Source: Fervidobacterium pennivorans DSM 9078 (GTDB taxonomy: Bacteria; Thermotogota; Thermotogae; Thermotogales; Fervidobacteriaceae). Taken from it: 64,000 nucleotides of DNA. The stretch's first letter is position 1; every line of letters begins with the position of its first letter. Of the stretch, positions 57,513 to 64,000 are shown piece by piece. The stretch lies in assembly GCF_000235405.2 (NCBI RefSeq), contig NC_017095.1, positions 831,501 to 895,500 on the forward strand, in the 5' to 3' direction. The notes below the pieces were generated by a model. That model had not been told where the DNA came from and ran no database searches. It worked only from the letters and a program-made list of their open reading frames with translations. Made by a program: the position numbers and the translations under genes.

Positions 57513-58781
57513 ATGAAAAAGGCGGATTTCTCATTCAAGAAGTTGTTGCTTCTCGGTTTTGGGTTCTTCGGAATAAGTTTGGTTTGGCCACTGTACAACT
57601 CCTATGTTCCGATATTTTTGAAAGACTTTGAGCTATCATCGACTCTCATAGGTTTTGTCATGACTATTGATAACATCTTTGCTATTATCATGCTTCCACT
57701 TATAGGAGTTCTAAGCGACCAAACGAGAACAAAACTCGGTCGTAGGATGCCTTACATACTTGTTGGGGCACCGCTTGCTGCTATGACGTTTTCGCTCATA
57801 CCCATAACAAGAGCTTGGCATGTATTATGGTTAATGATGCTAAACATTATCTTCATGAATTTTTTTATGGCTCTCTTCAGGTCTCCTGTGATTGCACTAA
57901 TGCCTGATATAACTCCATCTGAGTACAGAAGTCAAGCAAATGGCGTAATTAATTTCATGGGCGGAGTAGGTGCACTCCTTGCGTTTTTCGCGGGAAAACC
58001 GCTGTACGACAAAAATCCCGGTCTGCCATTCTACGTTGGAGCTATGATAATGCTTATTGCCCAGCTGCTCGTTGTTTTGTTCATAAGAGAAGACGAAAAA
58101 TACAAAGTAGAGACAGGAGAGAAAGTAAGATTTGAGAATGTCTATAAGAAAACAATAGAAGAATTAAAAGAGAACTTGAAAGATGTCTTTACTTCCAAAG
58201 AAAAGAGCCTTTTGATGATGCTTCTTTCAATACTCTTGTGGTTCATCGGCTACAACGCACTCGAAACTTTCTTCACAAGTTATGCGAAATTCCAAATGGG
58301 GATTAAAGAAAGCACCGGTGCACTTGTGCTCGGCTTTTTCTCATTAACGTTTATGCTCTTTGCAATTCCCGCGGGGTTTATAGGCTCAAGAATAGGCAGG
58401 AAGAAGACAATGACGATAGGGTTGTCAATAGTTATCGCTATACTCATCGGTACGATACTATCAACTAAGATAATCACTGATGTAGGATTATTGACGAAAG
58501 TATTCTTTGCTCTATTTGCAATTGGAGGCTTTGGTTGGGCGATGGTTAACGTTAATTCTCTACCCACGATAGTCGATATGACTGTAGAGGAAAAGGTTGG
58601 AGGCTACACGGGGTTGTATTACTTCTTTTCTATGGCAGCAAACATTATCGCACCACCACTCGCTGGGTTCTTTATCGATAAAATCGGATACAATACTCTT
58701 ATAATACTCACGTTGGCCTTTTTCGTATTAGCTGTTCTAACACTTCAGTTTGTCAAAAGAGGAGATGTCAAAGTGAGTTAA
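57513..58781 (+). CDS. MFS transporter, SLC45/GPH-like sugar type
   Basis: This 422-residue protein has 12 predicted membrane segments and the MFS loop GVLSDQTRTKLGRRMPY near residue 68, with the pattern found in SLC45-like and GPH-like sugar carriers. MALFRSPVIALMPDITPSEYR near 115 is split here by its PVIALMPD core and is also typical of that group. Halves are joined by a long charged loop near residue 195-225. Substrate unknown; a sugar is most likely. ATG 57513 follows GGGGGGCAGGG. It is transcribed alone. Confidence 0.85.
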   Translation: MKKADFSFKKLLLLGFGFFGISLVWPLYNSYVPIFLKDFELSSTLIGFVMTIDNIFAIIMLPLIGVLSDQTRTKLGRRMPYILVGAPLAAMTFSLIPITRAWHVLWLMMLNIIFMNFFMALFRSPVIALMPDITPSEYRSQANGVINFMGGVGALLAFFAGKPLYDKNPGLPFYVGAMIMLIAQLLVVLFIREDEKYKVETGEKVRFENVYKKTIEELKENLKDVFTSKEKSLLMMLLSILLWFIGYNALETFFTSYAKFQMGIKESTGALVLGFFSLTFMLFAIPAGFIGSRIGRKKTMTIGLSIVIAILIGTILSTKIITDVGLLTKVFFALFAIGGFGWAMVNVNSLPTIVDMTVEEKVGGYTGLYYFFSMAANIIAPPLAGFFIDKIGYNTLIILTLAFFVLAVLTLQFVKRGDVKVS

Positions 58782-58819
58782 GCAAAATAAGTAAAAAGCG
58801 TGTTGCCACAAAAGACAAT

Positions 58820-58853
58820 TCCCCGTGGTTTAGAACCCACGGGGGATATTTTG
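58820..58853. terminator. Probable terminator between MFS and YbjQ genes
   Basis: CCCCGTGG (58821-58828) pairs with CCACGGGG (58837-58844). The T-tract after it (GATATTTTG) is weak. It lies between convergent genes. Confidence 0.6.
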
Positions 58854-58867
58854 ATAATTCTAATCTT

Positions 58868-59191
58868 CTACTCTTTTTTCTTTAGTTTCACAGCCGTTCC
58901 GTAAGCCAGTATCTCAGCAGCGCTCTGCATTACCGATGACGAACCAAATCTCACACCAACGACTGCGTCAGCTCCAAGCTTTTCAGCCTCGCTAACCATT
59001 CTCTTCAACGCTATGTTTCTACTCTCTACAAGCAGTTCTGTATAGCTTTTTATCTCTCCGCCTGCGAGTGTTTTGAATGCAGCCGCGATATCTTTTCCCA
59101 AGTGCTTTGAGTTAACGATACTTCCTGTTACAATACCGAGTGTCTCGACTATTTCATATCCTGGCACAAAATCTGTAGTTACAACTATCAT
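58868..59191 (-). CDS. YbjQ-family (UPF0145) protein
   Basis: This 107-residue protein matches the YbjQ group: MIVVTTDFVPGYEIVETLG at the start, GSIVNSKHLGKDI, then AEKLGADAVVGVRFGSSSV and a strand ending ILAYGTAVKL. The family is a small pentameric beta/alpha protein of uncertain role, sometimes annotated as heavy-metal-binding. ATG 59191 stands six bases after GGAGGT. It follows the ABC permease gene by 32 bp and probably shares its GntR-controlled operon. Confidence 0.88.
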   Translation of the reverse strand: MIVVTTDFVPGYEIVETLGIVTGSIVNSKHLGKDIAAAFKTLAGGEIKSYTELLVESRNIALKRMVSEAEKLGADAVVGVRFGSSSVMQSAAEILAYGTAVKLKKKE

Positions 59192-59223
59192 ACTCACACC
59201 TCCATTTTAACAGCACTTGTTGG

Positions 59224-59973
59224 TTAAACTTCCTTCCTTTCAAAAACTAAGTAACCAATCCAGGTAATCACTAAGCACACGACTATTATTCCCAGTGTAT
59301 AACGAAAATCAACGCTGTTTTTCTCAAAAATACTCACTCCAAGCTGATATGGAAAGGTATTCAAAAATTTCGTAGCCTTTATTAAACCTGCTGTTGTAGT
59401 TAAAGCAAGTAAACCCAAACTGGCAAGAAGTGGCTTGACTTGGTCGTTGAAAATCACCGAGAAGAATACCCCAACACAATACCATAAAAGTGCTCCAAAA
59501 ATTGAGTGTACCATAAACTTAGGTATGACCGAGTAGTTATATTCCTTTCCAGCAACTGCGGAATATATAGCCGGAAGTATCGAGCCTACTAACATAACAA
59601 TCAATGTTGCGATAGCTCCAGCGAAGACTTTATTAAAGTATATCCACTTTCTTGGTTTTCTAACGAGTAGAAATACTATAGTCTCGTTCTCAAATTCTCT
59701 TGCAAAAAGAGGAAATGCCATTATTATACCGATAATACCTATCATTTGCCCAAAGTTTTTACCATACCACTGAGAATTTATGTAAAAATTCCATTCTTTT
59801 AACTTGCTTAGCATCGCGCCAGGTAGGAACTTTTCAAGCTGGGGATTCCCCGAATACCCTTCGAGTATAGAGACTGTAAACTTTTGGAATGGAGCCACAA
59901 TGAAAAACAATGCTATAGTAACTATTAGAACACCAAAAAATCTAACCTTCATATCGTAAAATTCTTTCTTCAT
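59224..59973 (-). CDS. ABC-2 type permease of the GntR-linked exporter
   Basis: This 249-residue protein has about six membrane segments and the loop FAREFENETIVFLLVRKPRKWIYFNK near residue 85-110 (core EFENETIVFLL), characteristic of ABC-2 permeases of the YtrC/NatB-like group. It is translated from ATG 59973 after AAGGTGG. It pairs with the ATPase gene 24 bp upstream. Substrate unknown. Confidence 0.82.
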   Translation of the reverse strand: MKKEFYDMKVRFFGVLIVTIALFFIVAPFQKFTVSILEGYSGNPQLEKFLPGAMLSKLKEWNFYINSQWYGKNFGQMIGIIGIIMAFPLFAREFENETIVFLLVRKPRKWIYFNKVFAGAIATLIVMLVGSILPAIYSAVAGKEYNYSVIPKFMVHSIFGALLWYCVGVFFSVIFNDQVKPLLASLGLLALTTTAGLIKATKFLNTFPYQLGVSIFEKNSVDFRYTLGIIVVCLVITWIGYLVFERKEV

Positions 59974-59997
59974 ATCCTGCACCACCTTTCAAAACTC

Positions 59998-60822
59998 TCA
60001 CATGTTTGTTGGATTATTATTCCCCATTACAAGTGCTTCGAATATTACTTCAAAGGGAACAGGAGTGTATTCCAAATTATTCGAAATAGCATATTCTCTT
60101 GTCACAATATAGATATCTTCACTTTCGGTGCTCTTGTACTTATAACCCTCAATTTTTGAATCTCTCGGTATACTCACGGCACAGTATTTTTCCTTAATCT
60201 CATCAAGATAACCTATATCAAGTATCTTCCCTTTGTTCATAATTGCAATTTTATCAGCAACCTTCTCAACTTCGCTTAAGATGTGACTTGTATATAGCAC
60301 GCTCTTATCACCTGATGGCAATTCTCTTATCATCTCAAGTACTTCATTTCTTACTATTGGATCAAGTCCCCATGTTGGTTCGTCAAAGATGTAAAGCTCG
60401 GCATCTTGAGAGAACGCAATTGATAGGTAAAGCTGTGTTGTTTGACCGCTGGACAAACTGGAAACTTTTTCATTTAATGGTATTTGGAATCTTTTAACAT
60501 ACTCAATGCATTTCTTTTCATCGAACTTGTCGGTTAGTTCTTTTGCAACTTTTACCATTCTTTCCACGGTGTACGAACCATACAATTCCTTTCCATCGGG
60601 AACAAACGAAATAGTTCCATTTAAGACAATCTCACCGGCATCCCTTCTTCTTAAACCGAGGATACACTTTATTGTAGTAGTCTTACCTGCGCCGTTTGGA
60701 CCAAGAAGTGCGAAGATTTCACCTTTTAGGACTTCAAATGAGATACCATCAACAGCATGGATGTTCCCGTAATACTTTTTCAAGTTTTTGACACTGAGAA
60801 CCAATGTGCTTTCAGTTGCCAT
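59998..60822 (-). CDS. ABC transporter ATP-binding protein of the GntR-linked exporter
   Basis: This 274-residue ATPase has Walker A GPNGAGKTT near residue 43, a signature SSLSSGQTTQL (SSGQ) near 130, Walker B ELYIFDEPT near 150 and the H-loop TSHIL. The last 60 residues are a tail typical of the YtrB-like type. ATG 60822 lies within the end of the GntR gene (11-bp overlap) behind GGAAGGTG. Confidence 0.9.
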   Translation of the reverse strand: MATESTLVLSVKNLKKYYGNIHAVDGISFEVLKGEIFALLGPNGAGKTTTIKCILGLRRRDAGEIVLNGTISFVPDGKELYGSYTVERMVKVAKELTDKFDEKKCIEYVKRFQIPLNEKVSSLSSGQTTQLYLSIAFSQDAELYIFDEPTWGLDPIVRNEVLEMIRELPSGDKSVLYTSHILSEVEKVADKIAIMNKGKILDIGYLDEIKEKYCAVSIPRDSKIEGYKYKSTESEDIYIVTREYAISNNLEYTPVPFEVIFEALVMGNNNPTNM

Positions 60823-61228
60823 TATTTTCACCTTCCTTGTATTGATGACTTGATTGAGTTGATTGTTGATATATTTTCTCAACAAGGCTAAAAACAGTAG
60901 ATTTGTCTATCTTGAGTTCCTTGCAACGTCGCAATACACTTTCGAGTTCCGTGATTATCTGCTGTTTTATTTTCTCGTGGACAGCGTTTTCAAGTCCAAC
61001 GACGGTATACCCCTCACCGCGTTCGGCACGTATAACTCCCTCAAGTTCAAGTTCCCTGTAAGCACGTGCCACCGTGTTTACATTTACTCCCAAGTCTTTA
61101 GCCAACGTTCTGATAGAGGGCAAGAAATCACCTGGTTTTAACTTGCCACTAAGAATAAGTACCTTCACCTTCTCTTTTATTTGCACATAAATCGGTACCG
61201 GAGAATGGTAGTCCACAACAAACCACAC
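60812..61228 (-). CDS. GntR-family regulator, YtrA type
   Basis: This 138-residue protein has a GntR winged helix (PVPIYVQIKEKVKVLIL, LPSIRTLAKDLGVNVNTVAR, GVIRAERGEGYTVV) and only a short helical C-terminal part, as in YtrA. Such regulators repress their own ABC exporter operon. GTG 61228 is chosen six bases after GAGGTG; the longer in-frame form (to 61324) would cover the promoter. A perfect palindrome overlaps its promoter. Confidence 0.88.
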   Translation of the reverse strand: MWFVVDYHSPVPIYVQIKEKVKVLILSGKLKPGDFLPSIRTLAKDLGVNVNTVARAYRELELEGVIRAERGEGYTVVGLENAVHEKIKQQIITELESVLRRCKELKIDKSTVFSLVEKIYQQSTQSSHQYKEGENNGN

Positions 61229-61268
61229 ACATAACACCTCTATTGATATATTCTTATATCGTATACTG

Positions 61269-61305
61269 CTGTAATATTGTACTATTACAGTGGTCGTTTT
61301 GTCAA
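61269..61305 (-). promoter_or_regulatory. Promoter with YtrA-type operator
   Basis: On the minus strand TTGACA (61305-61300) and TACAAT (61281-61276) are 18 bp apart. The perfect inverted repeat CTGTAATA-N6-TATTACAG (61269-61290) covers the -10 and part of the spacer. It is the expected binding site of the GntR protein. Confidence 0.82.
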
Positions 61306-61402
61306 GGTAGTTTTCATTTCGCATGTCCGAAGCTCAAAGGGCTTTTCTTAGTGAATTAGTTGCAAGCTTCTTATGGATTTATAGAAAATGTCATTTTCGT
61401 AC

Positions 61403-61432
61403 CTTGACACTATTAAGCTCTTTATGGTAAAA
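61403..61432 (+). promoter_or_regulatory. Sigma-A promoter of the pyrimidine operon
   Basis: TTGACA at 61403-61408 and TAAAAT at 61427-61432 with 18-bp spacing. Transcription would begin near 61439, about 23 bases before the leader ORF. Confidence 0.78.
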
Positions 61433-61461
61433 TTCCTTTCGAAAAGTTTGGAGGTGTAAAT

Positions 61462-61698
61462 ATGGTTAATTTGGTCCAGCGAGGCCAAAACCAGAGAAAA
61501 GGAAGGGCAACAAACAATGTCAATAACTTCGTAAATTTTGTACCAGCTCTTTTGAAGAGTATAATCTTAGATTTTTGTAGAAACCTTTTCGGAAAGTTAT
61601 CAATATTTGGTTTTGTTAGAAAAGGGACCTCTTTTGAGGTCCCTTTTTTATTACCCTTTATGCGTTTATCATCAACACCAAAGGAGGCTTCTACATGA
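61462..61698 (+). CDS. Putative pyr leader peptide (78 codons) spanning the attenuator
   Basis: ATG 61462 stands behind a strong GGAGGTG at 61450-61456. The frame runs through the terminator stem and stops at TGA 61696-61698, which overlaps the pyrC ATG (ATGA). The peptide (MVNLVQRGQNQRKGRATNN ... TPKEAST) resembles no protein I know and is rich in basic residues at the start. Its role may be the act of translation itself: a ribosome following the polymerase closely would melt the terminator. This is inference from layout. Confidence 0.55.
   Translation: MVNLVQRGQNQRKGRATNNVNNFVNFVPALLKSIILDFCRNLFGKLSIFGFVRKGTSFEVPFLLPFMRLSSTPKEAST
61621..61649 (+). terminator. Attenuator before pyrC
   Basis: AAAGGGACCTC (61621-61631), loop TTTT, GAGGTCCCTTT (61636-61646): a perfect 11-bp stem with a T-run to 61649. 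It lies 45 bp before pyrC and after the pyr promoter, so it must act as an attenuator or as the end of a short transcript. A small CTCTT/AAGAG hairpin at about 61547-61559 precedes it. Confidence 0.9.
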
Positions 61699-62849
61699 GA
61701 ATATTTGATATGTCAACTGGTAGAATTAAAAGAGGACAAGTTCCAGTTGACCTCCCGGAGAAAATAGACCAAGACCTCGATTCTTTGCTGCTTTCACCAC
61801 TATTTGTAGACTTACATACACATGTTAGGTTAAATGACCAAGAGGATTACGACACACTTTCCCATGCGGCTTTAGCCGGCGGGTTCGGAGTATGCGTGAT
61901 TCAACCAAACACAAGGCCACCTATAGAAAACTTAGATGTTCTAAAGAATCATGTTGAACTTTCAAAAGACAAAGATGTTCACTTTCTTCATACCATCAGC
62001 TTATTTGGAGAGATAAACGATTTAAATGAGCTTGAGGATTATACAAACAACATTGCTGGTTTCTCAACAGACGGAATTCGGTACACAAGTCCAGACTTAA
62101 TAAAAGCTTTCTCAGAGAAAAAGAGTGCTTTAGTTTTTGATCATTCACAACTACACGAAGTTCCAGGAGATTTCTACATAGATTCGAAACTACCTAACGC
62201 AGTGCGCACATACTCAAACGAGGCAATCGCGATATTCAGAACTGTGTTGACAGGGCTTGAGTTCGGGTTTAATAGATTTCACATTCAGCATGTCTCAACC
62301 TCACAATCTTTGGAGACCATAGAGTACCTAAGAAAAAAGGCGAAGGTTACATGTGAAGTAACCCCCCATCACGTTTTCTTCCGCCCAGAGGAGATAAACA
62401 ATCCAAACCAGAAGATTAACCCTCCCATTTCAAAAGACAGAGATATCCTCGTCAATGCTGTGAGAAAGGGTATCATAACGTGTTTTGCAACAGACCATGC
62501 ACCGCATCCTGAAAAGCCAGCAGATTTTGAAAGAGCCCCATATGGAAGTTCCCATATAGAGGTAGCGTTTTCTGTGTATCTGAAAGTGTTCGAAGATATC
62601 GAACTCGTTTTGAAAAATCTCACTATAAATCCGCTTAGTGTGTTGGGAAAAAGTTATGAGGAACTTGGCTTAAAGTTCCCCAACGACGCTGTGTTGATTG
62701 ATGAAAAGGCTGAGTATACTGTTGAAAGCAACAAGTTCTTCAGCAAAGGCAAAAACTGTGCATTCAATGGTTATAGATTGAAGGGAAAGGTCCTTGGAAT
62801 AAGAAGAAACGGAAGGTGGGTGTTCTGGAATGGCGAATTTCTCCGCTGA
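61695..62849 (+). CDS. pyrC: Dihydroorotase
   Basis: This 384-residue amidohydrolase closes carbamoyl-aspartate to dihydroorotate in pyrimidine synthesis. The metal motif HxH is in DLHTHVR (residues about 36-42), substrate-binding residues in VIQPNTRPP, further histidines near 145-200, and the catalytic aspartate in FATDHAPH near 270. ATG 61695 follows AAGGAGG. It is the first enzyme gene after the leader and overlaps pyrK by 20 bp. Confidence 0.92.
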   Translation: MRIFDMSTGRIKRGQVPVDLPEKIDQDLDSLLLSPLFVDLHTHVRLNDQEDYDTLSHAALAGGFGVCVIQPNTRPPIENLDVLKNHVELSKDKDVHFLHTISLFGEINDLNELEDYTNNIAGFSTDGIRYTSPDLIKAFSEKKSALVFDHSQLHEVPGDFYIDSKLPNAVRTYSNEAIAIFRTVLTGLEFGFNRFHIQHVSTSQSLETIEYLRKKAKVTCEVTPHHVFFRPEEINNPNQKINPPISKDRDILVNAVRKGIITCFATDHAPHPEKPADFERAPYGSSHIEVAFSVYLKVFEDIELVLKNLTINPLSVLGKSYEELGLKFPNDAVLIDEKAEYTVESNKFFSKGKNCAFNGYRLKGKVLGIRRNGRWVFWNGEFLR

Positions 62850-63567
62850 ATTAAAAAAGCAAACAAAGTACAAAGCCTTTCTACTAACTAAGAGGATCGT
62901 TGAAGAAATAACGCAAAATACTTACTTAATCACTTTTGAAGAAGATTTCGATTTTCTACCAGGACAGTTCTGCATGGTGAGCGTAGGTGACGCAGGATTA
63001 ACGCGGAAACCTTACACGCTTGGAAGATTAAACAAAAGGGAACTTGCTATCTCCGTAAAAATTGCAGGAAAGGGAAGCGAGTATATAGTTAAGACCAACG
63101 AAAAACTCAATGTCCTTGCACCTCTTGGCAATCCATTTATTCCTGAGAGTAATAATGGTGCAGTTATTGTGGCACCGTCCTGTCTTGCCGAGGGAATCCA
63201 TCTTTCCGAACGTTTTGATATACCGTTAATCGTGGCCTCAAAGACCGAACTGAACGAGAAATTTGTGAAGAAATTCAAGATGAGAGTATTTGTAGGGAAC
63301 GATGAGTATTTAAATTTGCTCAGTGAATTAAATCACTCAGCTTTCGACTGGATATTCGTCAGCGGCTCCAGAGTCATGGAAGAGCTTGCTGTAAAAAATA
63401 TGCCAAATAAGGTTGTTTACGTTTCATTGAATGAGTACATGGCTTGTGGAATAGGTGCTTGTAAAGGATGCGCTGTGGAAACAGTCCATGGCATAAAACA
63501 CGTTTGCACAGACGGACCGGTGTTTAGAGGTGATAACATATGGCAAGTTCAAAGACACTCAGACTGA
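62830..63567 (+). CDS. pyrK: Dihydroorotate dehydrogenase electron transfer subunit
   Basis: This 245-residue FAD/[2Fe-2S] subunit passes electrons from the PyrD subunit to NAD+. FLPGQFCMVSV and TRKPYTLGRLN (residues about 42-70) form the FAD site and CGIGACKGCAVETVHGIKHVC near 210-232 the iron-sulfur site with four cysteines (split pattern CX4CX2CX11C). It overlaps pyrC by 20 bp and pyrD by 28 bp. Confidence 0.92.
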   Translation: MANFSAELKKQTKYKAFLLTKRIVEEITQNTYLITFEEDFDFLPGQFCMVSVGDAGLTRKPYTLGRLNKRELAISVKIAGKGSEYIVKTNEKLNVLAPLGNPFIPESNNGAVIVAPSCLAEGIHLSERFDIPLIVASKTELNEKFVKKFKMRVFVGNDEYLNLLSELNHSAFDWIFVSGSRVMEELAVKNMPNKVVYVSLNEYMACGIGACKGCAVETVHGIKHVCTDGPVFRGDNIWQVQRHSD

Positions 63568-64000
63568 GAACACCCATTGTTATAGCCTCCGGACCTGGGG
63601 GTTTTGGTGAGTACCTTAACGTAGATTCAATAGATTGGTCTTACGTAGGCGCGTACACATTGAAGACGATAACTCTCCATCCAAAGGTTGGTAACAAACC
63701 GCCGAGAATATACGCAACCGATATCTTCATGATAAATCGCATCGGGCTCGAAAATCCTGGTTTTGTTGGTTTAAAAAAGATTCTAGATAGTGGAGAGTTA
63801 GATGTTTTGCTTTCAAAAGTTCCAGCTATTTTGAGCCTTGGAGGGGATTCGTTTGAAGAGTACGTTGAGATAACCAGACTTGTGAAACCTTACTTAGATA
63901 AGTTTTTGGCTATCGAATACAATTTTAGCTGTCCAAACGTTCATCACGGCGGACTTTCAATTATGTCAGATAGAGAAGAGTGGAGGAAACTTTTGAAGGC
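63540..64000 (+). CDS. pyrD: Dihydroorotate dehydrogenase, class 1B (5' part, runs off the window)
   Basis: The first 153 codons are present. They show PIVIASGPGG, the segment KTITLHPKVGNKPPRIY, INRIGLENPG and EYNFSCPNVHHGG, the FMN and substrate-binding regions of class 1 PyrD. With PyrK next to it the enzyme should be the NAD-dependent 1B type. ATG 63540 lies inside the pyrK frame. The C-terminus is outside the window. Confidence 0.9.
   Translation, partial: MASSKTLRLRTPIVIASGPGGFGEYLNVDSIDWSYVGAYTLKTITLHPKVGNKPPRIYATDIFMINRIGLENPGFVGLKKILDSGELDVLLSKVPAILSLGGDSFEEYVEITRLVKPYLDKFLAIEYNFSCPNVHHGGLSIMSDREEWRKLLK

Overview
The window looks like chromosomal DNA of a thermophilic bacterium of the Thermotogota, most likely Fervidobacterium or a close relative. 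I infer this from gene content and sequence style and could not test it by search. The style is AT-rich DNA with dense same-strand operons, many ATGA overlaps, strong GGAGG ribosome-binding sites, frequent GTG/TTG starts and near-consensus sigma-A promoters. There are no rRNA or tRNA genes and no CRISPR array. One intact insertion sequence and two relics of it are present.

Layout. 1-5282 (minus): the 5' part of a very large TPR/GGDEF signalling protein, an NrnA-type DHH phosphoesterase and a purine nucleoside phosphorylase. 5411-5702: a miniature derivative of the insertion sequence with an 8-bp target duplication. 5727-9866: an alanine-racemase-fold enzyme, a YgiQ radical SAM protein and glutamine synthetase. 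10047-12924: a Fur-box-controlled ferrous iron operon (tandem FeoA, FeoB, small membrane protein). 12915-15105: a cobalamin-riboswitch-controlled binding protein and permease. 15134-18838: an FMN-riboswitch-controlled riboflavin operon, ribD-ribE-ribBA-ribH. 18939-21281: an ABC-2 exporter. 21354-23928: a DUF4382 lipoprotein cut off from its upstream DNA by an intact IS6-like element, then a SHOCT-domain protein.

24057-44447 is the main accessory region. It is a 19-kb leftward operon of twelve genes plus its LacI-family regulator. It encodes a GH35-like hydrolase, a GH94 phosphorylase, two solute-binding proteins (one a large fusion), two permease pairs, a NHL-propeller/TPR/YIP1 membrane protein, a DUF5696 protein and two PF10091/GH144-type glucanases (one exported, one not). 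The best reading is uptake and phosphorolysis of a beta-glucan, with beta-1,2-glucan the leading guess. Two LacI-type operators with a shared half-site sit at the regulator and GH35 promoters.

44725-52452: an alpha/beta hydrolase, a PhoU-like/Pit phosphate uptake pair, a 2-hydroxyacid dehydrogenase, RqcH and UvrB. 52506-56988: dihydrolipoamide dehydrogenase faces a regulator that fuses an ArsR-like HTH to a TusA domain. Next to it is a tusA-yeeE-dsrE-dsrF-dsrH sulfur-transfer cluster. 57513-61290: an MFS transporter, a YbjQ protein and a YtrA-type GntR/ABC operon with a clear operator. 61403-64000: the start of a pyrimidine operon (pyrC, pyrK, pyrD). Its leader contains an intrinsic terminator inside a translatable 78-codon ORF that stops on the pyrC start, an arrangement resembling enterobacterial pyrBI attenuation.

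The most promising leads are the sugar locus with its NHL/YIP1 and DUF5696 proteins, the pyr leader ORF, the HTH-TusA fusion with its overlapping opposed promoters, and the cobalamin leader whose 5' end is complementary to the btuF ribosome-binding site.
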